Assembly: GCA_041485385.1 (NCBI GenBank)
Contig: JBGPJM010000141.1
Coordinates: 1 to 12,820 of the forward strand
Direction of reading: 5' to 3'
Source: JBGPJM01 sp041485385
Lineage (GTDB): Bacteria > Planctomycetota > Phycisphaerae > Phycisphaerales > UBA1924
Length of the DNA stretch: 12,820 bases
Below the pieces are notes generated by a model that saw only the letters and a list, made by a program, of their open reading frames with translations, did not search any database and was not told the DNA's origin. Both the position numbers and the translations under genes were made by a program. The number at the start of each line of letters is the position of its first letter. Positions within the stretch are counted from its first letter, which is position 1. Below are positions 5,905 to 12,820 of this stretch, in pieces.

Positions 5905-6753
5905 ATGCTGTACCCGCGAATGAACGCCAATCTCTGGCTGCTCCGCAGCTGCCGCGACATGCCGACGTACCGGCACCTCAAGGGCTGGAGCCCCCATGCG
6001 CCCGGCGAGGTGATCCGGCTGCGCCTGCGCCAGAGCGAGCGCGAGATACTGGTGCGGGCCGGGACGTCCGACACGGCCGTGGTGTGGGAGGTGTTCCAGG
6101 ATCGGGAATACGACGTCGACGGCCAATGGCCGTTCAGAACAGTGCTCGATCTCGGGGCCAACGTGGGGATCTTCATGGCCTTTGCGCTCTCCCGCGCCGG
6201 GCGTGGGCGCCTGGAGCGGTATGTCGCCGTCGAGCCCGATCGGGAGTCCTTCGCCATGCTCCAGCGCCAGGTGGAGTCCCAGGGCGCCCAGGGCTTCTCC
6301 ACGCTGTTCAACGTCGCCGCGGCCGGCCAGAACGGGACCGTGCGGTTCAACAACACGCTGGAGAGCTACGCGCGCCGGATCGATCCGGCAGCGGGCGAAC
6401 CGTGCGAGGCCCGCACCGTCTCGACCATCCTCGACGACGCGGGCCTCGCGGGGGTCGATCTCCTGAAGCTCGATATCGAGGGCGGCGAGCAGGCCGTGCT
6501 GGCGGACATGCCGGCCTGGCGGGACCGGGTCAAGGCCATCGTGTGCGAGCTGCACGACCCCCTGGACCCCGCCTGGTTCGCCCGGACTGTCAGGGCGTGC
6601 GGCTTCGAGCCCTTTGAAAGCGGGGAGTGGTTCCACGGGCTGGCGGGCGCTGTCCGTGACGACCAGCGGTCGCTCGTGACTCCACGGGTGAAAGTGCGCC
6701 CGGGTCAGAGCGCCGGACACATGCCAGGCGCCGGCGCGTCGCCTCTCGGTTGA
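5905..6753 (+). CDS. FkbM family SAM-dependent methyltransferase
   Basis: The product is 282 residues from ATG 5905, preceded by GAGGAG at 5896-5901 with a short 3-base gap; ATG 5920 is an alternative with too long a gap. It has a Rossmann methyltransferase core: motif I VLDLGANVGIF (80-90) binds S-adenosylmethionine, the acidic end of strand 2 is VAVEPD (107-112), and the FkbM signature VDLLKLDIEGGEQAVL lies at about 184-199. The family methylates hydroxyl groups on sugars, polyketides or other small molecules; the substrate here is unknown. No signal peptide is seen, so it is probably cytoplasmic. It starts 29 bases after comM, on the same strand, so it was probably in the comM transcript and may now depend on transcription from the element. 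The last 25 residues are low-complexity and not part of the fold. Confidence 0.9.
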   Translation: MLYPRMNANLWLLRSCRDMPTYRHLKGWSPHAPGEVIRLRLRQSEREILVRAGTSDTAVVWEVFQDREYDVDGQWPFRTVLDLGANVGIFMAFALSRAGRGRLERYVAVEPDRESFAMLQRQVESQGAQGFSTLFNVAAAGQNGTVRFNNTLESYARRIDPAAGEPCEARTVSTILDDAGLAGVDLLKLDIEGGEQAVLADMPAWRDRVKAIVCELHDPLDPAWFARTVRACGFEPFESGEWFHGLAGAVRDDQRSLVTPRVKVRPGQSAGHMPGAGASPLG

Positions 6754-6755
6754 TG

Positions 6756-6779
6756 CCCGCGGAGGGGGGCCCGCGCGGG
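6756..6779. terminator. possible terminator hairpin between convergent genes
   Basis: CCCGCG (6756-6761) and CGCGGG (6774-6779) form a 6-bp stem around a G-rich 12-base loop. It lies in the 29-base gap between the end of the methyltransferase gene and the end of the phosphatase gene on the other strand. There is no T-tract, so the call rests on position and stem only. Confidence 0.3.
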
Positions 6780-6782
6780 TCT

Positions 6783-8902
6783 CTACCGGTGGCGGTGCAG
6801 CACCAGCATGGTCAGGTCGTCGGGCTGCCGGCCGTCAGGAAGAGGATTCTTTGTCGGTGCCACTATGTTCGCTTTCCGGTTGCGCCGGGGAAGCAGCGGC
6901 AAAGGCGGCGGATCCGGCTCAACGGTTGCGCTGCAGCACCAGAGCGTGAGATCGTCGTGCTGCTGCCCATTCTGGAAGGCGCTCACGGCACCGACGGCCT
7001 CGGCGCACAGTGCCTGCACCGAATCGGTCCGGTGCTCGTGCAGGAACCGCTCGAAGCGGTCGGCCCGGAAGAACTCCCCGTCTGCGGCCCGGGCCTCGGG
7101 CACGCCGTCGGTGTAGAACACCAGCTTCTCGCCCGGGGCAAGCCCCGCCTCCGATTGTGTGTACTCCTGGGTCTCCAGCGCGCCCAGCACCGTGCCGGTG
7201 GCTGCCCGAAAGAGCCGGGCCCCGCGCTCCGGGCTGAGCAGGTACGGCGGCGGGTGCCCGGCCGAGGCGTACACCAGGCGCCCCGTCCGGGTGTCGTAAT
7301 GACCCAGGAACAGCGTGACGAACATCCCCTCTTCGTTGCCGTCCAGCAGCAGTCGGTTGGCGTGCGAGAGGGCCTCGGAGGGAGAGCACCCCCGCGCCGC
7401 CAGGTCGCGGATGAGGGTGCGGGTGACGGCCATGAGCAGCGCGGCCGGGACGCCCTTCCCCGAGACGTCGGCGATCACCAGCGCGAGCGTGTGCGGGTTG
7501 ATGAAGAAGTAGTCGAAGAAGTCGCCGCCGACGAAGCGGGCCGGGGCGCTGACGGCGTGCAGGTCGAACTCCGTGCGGTCGGGGAAGGGCGGGAACCGGT
7601 GCGGCAGGAGCGACTGTTGGATCGTCCGCGCGACGCGCAGCTCGCTCTCGACGGCCTCGCGCCGCGTGGTCTCGGCCGTGAGCTGCGCGACGTTCTCCCT
7701 GAGGTTCTGCACCATGGCGTTGAAGGCGCCGGCCAGCGCGCCGATCTCGTCGGTGCTGGTGATGCCCACCGCCCGCGCCTCCAGGTCGCCGGCCGAGAGC
7801 CGGCCCACCGCCTCGGCCAGCCGCGCCACCGGCCGCACGATCCACGTGCTCATCACGACGACGATGACGAGGATGGCGGCGATGGCCGCCACCCCCTGCA
7901 GCACCCGCCCCTCCAGCCGAGCGTACACCGGGGCCATGGTCTCCTTCTCCGAGACCACGCCCGCCAGCGACCAGCCAGCCGAAGGGACCGGGCCGAAGAA
8001 CGCCAGCTGCGGATCCCAGTCGGGGTTGAAGCTGACGCGGGTCGTGCCGCTCTCCCCCGCCAGCATGCGACGGCCCAGCTCGGCGATCTCCGGCCGGCCG
8101 AGCCGCTGCGCAGGCCGAAGATCGTCTCTCGCGCCGGCGAGGTGAGCGTCGGCGCGACGATGAACTTCCCCTCGCGGCTGATTACAAAGACGCTGATGCC
8201 CGACTGCTTCGTGAACCGCCCGAGCGTCCGCAGGCGCAGCCTCTCCAGGCGCACATCGACGTCGACCGTGCCCGCGAACTTCCCCTCGCGGAAGAACGGC
8301 GTGACGTACGTGACCATCTCCACGTTGCCGGCTCCCTCGTCGAAGAAGGGCTCGGTCCAGAACGGCTTCCCCGTCTGGCGCGGAACCCGATACCACTCCC
8401 ACCTGCGGTCCAGGTAGTCGTACGCGTCGGCGACATCCATCCGCAGAAGCCCCTGCGCCCCGCGGTAGACGTACGGGCAGAAGAGCTCGGGGTTCGGGCG
8501 CGGCCTGTCGCCGGGCGCCTCGGGGATCTGCCAGGCGGGGTGATCGGGCCAGGGGCGCGGGCCCGCGCCGGATTGCGGAAAGCCGCGCGGCTCGAAGGCG
8601 ACGCACGAACCGTAGATGAGCGTGTCGCTTTCCACGTTCCGCCGCAGCAGGTCGTAGAGCTGCGGCTCCGAGAGCACCGGCGCCGTCTCGAGGAACTGCG
8701 CCGTCGAGCGGGCGATCTGCGCGATGGCGCGGAAGTCACCATCGAGGCTCGACGCGTAGCGATCGGCCGTCTCGGTCACGCGACGCTCGCTCTCCTGGTG
8801 GGCCGTCGCGCGCAGGCGAGCGTAGTCGTACGCAAGCAGGCCCGCCAGCAGCAGGACCAGCGGGGTGCCGATCGCCAGGATGAGCTTCCAACGGATGGGC
8901 AC
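6783..8902 (-). pseudogene. Cache-HAMP-PP2C (SpoIIE/RsbU-type) phosphatase, frameshifted
   Basis: Read from GTG 8902 (GGAGA 5 bases upstream), the protein has TM helix LILAIGTPLVLLLAGLLAY, a periplasmic Cache-like sensor domain, a second TM (VAAIAAILVIVVVMSTWIV), a HAMP domain (RPVARLAEAVGRLSAGDLEA) and a SpoIIE-type PP2C domain with its metal-binding motifs VGGDFFDYF, VIADVSGKG, FYTDGVPEA and DDLT. Such proteins sense an extracellular signal and dephosphorylate an anti-sigma antagonist or similar partner. The coding frame changes at about 8090-8115: the sensor reads in one frame to FGLRSGSAGR, while the rest (RPEIAELGRRML...) is one base off. A second shift occurs near 6947-6955 at DDLTL. 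Corrected, the protein would have about 660 residues and end LVLQRNR at TGA 6919-6921. As it stands the second half stays open to 6783. Each shift fits a single lost base in GC-rich DNA, so assembly error is the alternative to true decay. The C-terminal half could start at ATG 8066. Confidence 0.85.
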
Positions 8903-9157
8903 GATGGTCTCCGGCGAGGGCGGGCGGAGCGTCTCGCGCGGCGAGATTGAGGGGCGGCACGGGGGGCGGGCAGGGGTCCGCGGATCGCCGCGCACCGACC
9001 AGATCTGCGAGCAGTGTGCCGGCGTGCAAGCGGCCGCGAGACAGACCACCCGGCGAGCGCCGCCAGGCGGCAATCGCAGTCAAAGTGGGGAAGCTGGAGA
9101 AGGCGGCCGGCGACAAGGCCGGAGCAAGGTCTTCCCCGAGCAAAGACGCCGAAAGAA

Positions 9158-9241
9158 TGCCCAGAAGAGGACTCGAACCTCCATGCCCTTTCGGGCACTA
9201 CCACCTCAAGGTAGCGCGTCTGCCAATTTCGCCATCTGGGC
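9158..9241 (-). tRNA. tRNA-Leu (anticodon GAG)
   Basis: The minus strand folds as a complete class II tRNA of 84 bases. The acceptor stem is GCCCAGA with TCTGGGC, the D arm contains GGCGAAATTGGCAGACGC, and the anticodon stem is CTACC/GGTAG around loop TTGAGGT. The long variable arm is TGCCC-GAAA-GGGCA, and the T arm is GGAGG-TTCGAGT-CCTCT. The discriminator is A (9158). The anticodon is GAG (9205-9207 on the plus strand), reading CUC and CUU. The CCA end is not encoded. The gene stands alone, 255 bases upstream of the phosphatase gene on the same strand. Confidence 0.97.
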
Positions 9242-9624
9242 GATGGTCTCAGCACGCACTGTGGATATCCCCGAAAACAGGGGTTCGACGCGCGCGCCGG
9301 GAAGGCACAAGCGTATGGGCGGAACCGGCGCGTGTCGAGTGCGCTCGGCGCGCCGTCCCGGCTGACTCCGTGGAGGCCCGGTTCGAATCTGGTCGGATTC
9401 CCTCCTATTCGGAGTTGGCGGCTGTGCGAAGATGTTGTATTCTCGTTGGGACGGCCCGGATATGTGTTCGGCGTGCTCGCTCTCACCAGGATGTGTGATT
9501 GCCGCAGCGGTGCTGGCTCGTGGGTTGGGCGGCGGGGTAGGGTGGGGGGAGAGCCACCAACGGGGCAGGGTGCAGACAGGCGTCCGGGCGGACGGTGGTT
9601 CGGCGTGGCCCATAGGAGTTGGCC
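9242..9624. other. intergenic region between tRNA-Leu and the HMA-like gene
   Basis: I see no convincing gene in these 383 bases. It holds a possible promoter (9415-9443) and a G-rich leader of about 175 bases before the next start. The leader matches none of the common riboswitch or structural RNA motifs I can recall. A short T-arm-like sequence near 9379-9392 (GGTTCGAATC) has no matching tRNA around it. Confidence 0.6.
9415..9443 (+). promoter_or_regulatory. candidate sigma70-type promoter
   Basis: TTGGCG (9415-9420), a 17-base spacer and TATTCT (9438-9443) fit a housekeeping promoter. It would give a leader of about 175 bases before ATG 9625. The same -35 hexamer and spacer occur before the sulfotransferase gene. 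Confidence 0.4.
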
Positions 9625-9894
9625 ATGAACAGTTACGTGGCGGTCATCCGCCTCCGGCGGGGCGGGGTGCGCAGCGCGCTGGCCCCGAGGGTCGACGGGT
9701 TGCTGTGCGGGATGCGCGGTGTGCTGGGGGTCGAAGTCGACGCCTCCTGCCCGGCCGTTTCCGTCGTCTTCGATCGGGCGGCGGTTTCCCTTGGCGACCT
9801 AGTCCGCGCTCTTGAGGACGGGGACGTGGGGGTGAGCGGCGTTGCCCAGAGCCGCGCCGACGCCCAGACACAGATCGACGCGGCGATCGCCTGA
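9625..9894 (+). CDS. small HMA-like (ferredoxin-fold) protein lacking CxxC
   Basis: The product is 89 residues. The start ATG 9625 is set by AGGAG at 9614-9618, 6 bases upstream; the TTG at 9619 would overlap this site. The order of elements fits the beta-alpha-beta-beta-alpha-beta heavy-metal-associated domain: strand SYVAVIRL, helix with LLCGMRGV, then LGVEVDASCPAVSVVFD and AAVSLGDLVRALEDGDVGVSG, close to the family pattern GVxxVxVD...VxFDPxxVSLxDLxxAIEDAGY. The metal-binding CxxC normally in the first loop is missing (RRGGVRSA there), so copper or zinc transfer by the usual mechanism is unlikely. A short polar tail follows (QSRADAQTQIDAAIA). The link to HMA is by pattern only; function is unknown. 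Confidence 0.75.
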   Translation: MNSYVAVIRLRRGGVRSALAPRVDGLLCGMRGVLGVEVDASCPAVSVVFDRAAVSLGDLVRALEDGDVGVSGVAQSRADAQTQIDAAIA

Positions 9895-9978
9895 GATTAT
9901 GTGGTCGGCCGGCCGCTCGAGCGACCGCTGGATCGGCGGTCAACCGGGGCGCCCCGCTGTGCGTACCGGATTCCAGCC

Positions 9979-10752
9979 ATGCAGGGCACCGGACCGCGCA
10001 TCCACCAGGATTTCCAGACGGCGCTGCGGCGAGTGATCTTCGACCGCGACCTGCCGTGCCCCCGCTGCGGATACTCACTCAGCGGCGTGGTCGGCATCCG
10101 CTGCCCGGAGTGCGGGCATAACGTCGCCGAGTTCCTTCGCGTGGTTGATACCTCGCCCCGGCGCGTACGCCGCGAGCTCGCCAAACGCAGGATCCTGCGC
10201 TGGGCCCGCGCCGGGGCCGGCCTCGCGCTGCTCGCGGGGCTGATCGCCCTGGCCATGACGATCGTGCAGCACTGCGCGCGCTACTTCGCCGGCGCGGGAG
10301 ACTTGACGGGCGCGGGCACGGGGGCGGGTGGGGCTGGCGGCGGCGAGGCGGCGGCGCGAGGGAGGTCCACCATGAAGATGCGGTACGGCTCGGCGGGCAT
10401 GCTCCCGTCGGCGCTGAACCACGACGTCAGATGGATCTGCGACGTCGTGAACAGCAGCTTCCCCGCCGTCGGGCCGGCGCCGATGGCGAAGCTGTCCGGC
10501 CAGGCGATCGACTTGTCCTGTACGAGCGTCGTCAGGTTCCCCGACGGCGCTCGCACCACCACCGCGTCACGCTCGATCGCGGCGAAGTACAGGTTGCCGT
10601 CGGCGTCGCAGATCATCCCGTCGGTCATCACGCTCGGGCCCAGGTCCTCGACCTTGTCGGCCAGCCAGTTCGATGAACCAGGGGCGTGGATGGCGGAGGA
10701 AACGTCGTCGAGCTTCATGCGGTACAGCCGTTTGCCGGTCAGCGCCTGGTAG
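9979..10752 (+). CDS. zinc-ribbon membrane protein with doubtful C-terminus
   Basis: From ATG 9979 the first 100 residues look real: DRDLPCPRCGYSLSGVVGIRCPECGHN carries four zinc-binding cysteines (27, 30, 42, 45). A basic stretch (RRVRRELAKRRILRW) and one transmembrane helix at about 78-97 (GLALLAGLIALAMTIV) follow. Proteins with this ribbon and a nearby helix are common in planctomycetes and have no assigned function. No Shine-Dalgarno is evident; GTG 9901 is an alternative start. The frame does not stop after the helix: it continues to TGA 10752, 472 bases into the oppositely oriented gene that ends at 10281. That part (about 157 residues) shows no domain and is probably only the antisense of its neighbour. 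Either a stop codon has been lost or the tail is unstructured. The N-terminal domain is the supported part. Confidence 0.65.
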   Translation: MQGTGPRIHQDFQTALRRVIFDRDLPCPRCGYSLSGVVGIRCPECGHNVAEFLRVVDTSPRRVRRELAKRRILRWARAGAGLALLAGLIALAMTIVQHCARYFAGAGDLTGAGTGAGGAGGGEAAARGRSTMKMRYGSAGMLPSALNHDVRWICDVVNSSFPAVGPAPMAKLSGQAIDLSCTSVVRFPDGARTTTASRSIAAKYRLPSASQIIPSVITLGPRSSTLSASQFDEPGAWMAEETSSSFMRYSRLPVSAW

Positions 10753-11543
10753 TACAGGAACCCGTTCTTCTGGTCCATCGCCAGGCCGTCGACGTTCATC
10801 TGCGGGACCTGACCCTGCTTGTTGCGGAGCTCGCGCCCCCCCACGATCGGCGTCACCGCGGAGTCCGCCTTCACCGACGGGTGGCCCTCCAGCAGCCGCT
10901 TGGCGAGGCCCTTCTGCAGGTCCACGCCGATCAGGCACCCTAGGCCCGAATCCGTGATCACGGCGATGTTCCGCTGGGTGTCGATCCGCACGTCGTTGAG
11001 GTAGCTCTTGAGCTCGTCCACGGGGATCCGCATGTAGCCGCGTGCCAGCCTGTCCTGGTGCAGGTCAAACCTCAGGAGTTTGGGTCCGCCGCCGGCAAAC
11101 TCGCCGCGCGCAACCCTCTCCATGCGCGGCGACGCCGCGTCCAGGACCCAGAGTTCGTCCTTGTCGTCCACCACGACCGACTGCACGCACACGAACTGGA
11201 TGCCGCCGTGCTCCTGCATACCCTCGCGCCAGGCGTTCCACACGTCGGATGGGTACGGCCGGAACGTACCGTCCGGGGTCAACTCCGCGACCGACCACGC
11301 GTGCGCGCCGGCGTGCCACAGGGGCGAACAGGCGAAGATCCGTCCGGACATTGACACTGCCACCCCGGTGAGCTGGAGCTTCGTCCGGGCCGCCTCCTCC
11401 AGCGGACCCGCGCCGGCATTGCCGGCCTGAGCGGGCGCCGGCGCCGGCTGCGGGCCCGGCGGCGACTGAGCCAGGGTCGACCGTTCCGCGTAGGGGCAGG
11501 TCAGAGCGAGAACGGCAAGAATCGGCAGTCCATGACGACACAT
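10281..11543 (-). CDS. secreted Yellow/major royal jelly protein-like protein
   Basis: The product is 420 residues. ATG 11543 has GGAGG at 11552-11556, 8 bases upstream. The first 26 residues (MCRHGLPILAVLALTCPYAE...) look like a signal peptide, so the protein is probably exported. A Pro/Ala/Gly-rich stretch follows, then a beta-propeller typical of the MRJP/Yellow family: LTGVAVSMSGRIFACSPLW, FVCVQSVVVDDKDELWVLD, YLNDVRIDTQRNIAVITDSG, VDGLAMDQKNGFLYYQALTG and VMTDGMICDADGNLYFAAIE. The family is known from insects and occurs in scattered bacteria, where it is sometimes annotated as L-dopachrome tautomerase-related; the bacterial function is not established and ligand binding is the usual guess. 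The last 25 residues are a Pro/Ala tail. The gene is divergent from the sulfotransferase gene and convergent with the zinc-ribbon gene, whose frame overlaps it. Confidence 0.9.
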   Translation of the reverse strand: MCRHGLPILAVLALTCPYAERSTLAQSPPGPQPAPAPAQAGNAGAGPLEEAARTKLQLTGVAVSMSGRIFACSPLWHAGAHAWSVAELTPDGTFRPYPSDVWNAWREGMQEHGGIQFVCVQSVVVDDKDELWVLDAASPRMERVARGEFAGGGPKLLRFDLHQDRLARGYMRIPVDELKSYLNDVRIDTQRNIAVITDSGLGCLIGVDLQKGLAKRLLEGHPSVKADSAVTPIVGGRELRNKQGQVPQMNVDGLAMDQKNGFLYYQALTGKRLYRMKLDDVSSAIHAPGSSNWLADKVEDLGPSVMTDGMICDADGNLYFAAIERDAVVVRAPSGNLTTLVQDKSIAWPDSFAIGAGPTAGKLLFTTSQIHLTSWFSADGSMPAEPYRIFMVDLPRAAASPPPAPPAPVPAPVKSPAPAK

Positions 11544-11618
11544 CGCGAGGGCCTCCGGACAGAAAGGACGGAAAGCCTAGACGCGCGGGCGGCCGCGAGA
11601 TTTCCCATGAACGACGGG

Positions 11619-11647
11619 TTGGCGCGGGCGCCCCCGCGGCTTATAGT
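11619..11647 (+). promoter_or_regulatory. candidate sigma70-type promoter of the sulfotransferase gene
   Basis: TTGGCG (11619-11624), 17 bases and TATAGT (11642-11647) form a good promoter match in the divergent gap. Transcription would begin near 11654, about 20 bases before ATG 11673, which rules out the upstream in-frame ATG at 11607. Confidence 0.55.
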
Positions 11648-11672
11648 GTGGCGACCGCCCAGCAGGGGATCA

Positions 11673-12797
11673 ATGAGACCGACGGAATCAACACGGCAGA
11701 TGGACGGGCCCCCGGCACGTCCGGATGGGTGTGGCGTCGGGCAAAGTTTCGACGGGTTCGACAGCACGCCCGCCTCGGGGGCGGGCGCCCTCCCTTCGCC
11801 CCCGGGCGGTGAGGCTGCCCCCGGACTCGGGACGGGATGGGACCCGGCGAGGGTCGTGCCGGCCACGGTCGGCTTCCCGGCTGGCGAGACCTACCCCGGC
11901 TTCTTCTTTATCACCGGGGCGCACCGTTCCGGCACGAGCTGGGTGACTTGGCTGTTGAACGCGCACCCGCAGATGGTCGCGAGCATGGAGGCGTTCTTCT
12001 TCGGGCTGGATTCGAACGTCTCCAACTGGCTCGGCGAGAAGCGGTTCCTCGAGTGGGCGACCGGCACGGACCCCTCGCTGAGCTGGACGAAAGGGATGAA
12101 TCCGCGCGACTTGGCGAGGGCCGCCCGTCGCGCCCTGGTCGAGAGCGTCTTGCGCATGCACTGGCGCCCCGGCATCAGGTTGATCGGCGACAAGACTCCA
12201 GTGCAGTACCTCGAGAAGGCCGCCCTGCTGCACGAGCTCTTCCCGGAGGCCAGGCTCATCAACTGCGTCCGGGACGGACGCGACACCGCGGTCTCGCTGG
12301 CCTTCCACCAGCTCGGCCACGAGTACGCCGCGGGGTTCGGTTCACGCGAGGAGTTCGACCGGCGGTACCGGTACTGGATCCTGGGACAGGGCGAGCCCGT
12401 CGGCCTCTTCGCCGAGGAGACGCTCCGCGCGTACGCGAGCGAATGGGAGTGGTGCACGACCAAGCGGAACGAGGCCGCCGCCATCTTCGGCGCTGGCTTC
12501 GTCGATGTCAGGTACGAGCAGCTCCTGGCCGATCCCGTCGGCGTCGTCCGCCCGCTCCTGGAGTGGCTGGGCGTCACCAGCGACGAGGCGACGGCGCGCC
12601 GATGCGTGGAGACGGCCGCGTTCGAGAAGATCACGGGGCGGAAACGCGGCCAGGGGACGCCCCGCGACTTCGTCCGGCGGGGCGTTCAGGGCGATTGGGT
12701 GAACTACTTCACCGACAAGGACAAGCAGCAGTTCAAGTCCGCCCCCGCCGGGAAGCTCCTGATCGGGATGGGCTACGCTAGGGACGAAGATTGGTAA
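11673..12797 (+). CDS. PAPS-dependent sulfotransferase
   Basis: The product is 374 residues from ATG 11673, chosen because it follows the promoter and has AGGGG (11664-11668) just upstream; ATG 11700 is possible. The first 75 residues are low in complexity and rich in Pro, Gly and Ala. The catalytic fold begins at YPGFFFITGAHRSGTSWVTW, whose GAHRSGTSW (82-90) is the loop binding the 5'-phosphosulfate of PAPS. RDGRDTAVSLAFHQ (200-213) is the 3'-phosphate-binding motif, with the conserved Arg and a Ser nearby. DVRYEQLLADP and the C-terminal VRRGVQGDWVNYFT, the latter with the Arg-Gly of the second nucleotide-binding segment, complete the family pattern. Such enzymes move sulfate from PAPS to sugars, lipids or peptides; planctomycete genomes often carry many. 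There is no membrane segment, so it is probably cytoplasmic. The acceptor is unknown. Confidence 0.92.
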   Translation: MRPTESTRQMDGPPARPDGCGVGQSFDGFDSTPASGAGALPSPPGGEAAPGLGTGWDPARVVPATVGFPAGETYPGFFFITGAHRSGTSWVTWLLNAHPQMVASMEAFFFGLDSNVSNWLGEKRFLEWATGTDPSLSWTKGMNPRDLARAARRALVESVLRMHWRPGIRLIGDKTPVQYLEKAALLHELFPEARLINCVRDGRDTAVSLAFHQLGHEYAAGFGSREEFDRRYRYWILGQGEPVGLFAEETLRAYASEWEWCTTKRNEAAAIFGAGFVDVRYEQLLADPVGVVRPLLEWLGVTSDEATARRCVETAAFEKITGRKRGQGTPRDFVRRGVQGDWVNYFTDKDKQQFKSAPAGKLLIGMGYARDEDW

Positions 12798-12820
12798 TGC
12801 GGGGTCGTGGGCGGGGCGGG

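Noticed and set aside
5872..6720. Minus-strand open frame opposite the methyltransferase
   Set aside because: The plus strand has the SAM-binding and FkbM motifs; the minus product has none.
6750..8417. Plus-strand open frame (555 codons) opposite the phosphatase gene
   Set aside because: The minus strand carries HAMP and PP2C motifs; the plus frame is Arg/Gly/His-rich and is a shadow.
9107..9122. Hairpin CCGGC/GCCGG downstream of tRNA-Leu on the minus strand
   Set aside because: Short stem and no clear T-run on the minus strand, so not supported as a terminator.
9340..9415. Possible second tRNA or tRNA fragment around GGTTCGAATC
   Set aside because: The T-loop-like sequence has an imperfect stem and no matching acceptor or anticodon arm could be drawn.
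9923..9941. Hairpin GACCGC/GCGGTC after the HMA-like gene
   Set aside because: Only 6 bp with a 7-base loop and no T-tract; common by chance at this GC content.

Overview
The window is high-GC bacterial DNA, most likely from a planctomycete, perhaps of the Phycisphaerae. This is inferred from the GC-rich codon use and from a small protein with a CPRCG...CPECG zinc ribbon followed by one membrane helix, a form I associate with that group. I have no database support for the assignment.

Left part (1 to about 4987): the right-hand portion of an integrated mobile element. It holds the tail of a membrane protein (3-125), an unrecognised 399-residue protein with a helix-turn-helix-like C-terminus (205-1404), two tiny excisionase/MerR-type helix-turn-helix proteins (1487-1690 and 1687-1878), a primase-polymerase with a repeat-encoded linker (1875-3116), an 89-residue unknown (3113-3382) and a large serine recombinase (3393-5036). 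From the first helix-turn-helix gene to the unknown, stop and start codons overlap as GTGA or ATGA, so these genes look translationally coupled. The recombinase is the likely integrase. The helix-turn-helix proteins are likely regulators or directionality factors. The primase-polymerase probably supports replication of the excised form. The left end of the element lies outside the window.

Junction (about 4960-5036): the element ends inside comM (yifB, Mg-chelatase-like AAA+ ATPase), just upstream of the Walker A codons. Only the 3' portion of comM is present here (about 4988-5875). The recombinase frame has no stop of its own and runs into comM. A Shine-Dalgarno plus ATG inside the recombinase 3' end (4914-4930) opens the comM frame, so a ComM lacking its N-terminal domain could be made.

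Right part (5905-12797): ordinary-looking chromosome. It holds an FkbM-type methyltransferase; on the minus strand a Cache-HAMP-PP2C (SpoIIE/RsbU-type) phosphatase carrying two apparent frameshifts; tRNA-Leu(GAG) on the minus strand; a small HMA-like protein without the CxxC motif; a zinc-ribbon membrane protein that runs antisense into a secreted Yellow/royal-jelly-type protein; and a sulfotransferase transcribed divergently from the latter. Two candidate sigma70-type promoters share the -35 hexamer TTGGCG and a 17-base spacer. I see no CRISPR array, insertion sequence or recognisable antiphage defence gene.
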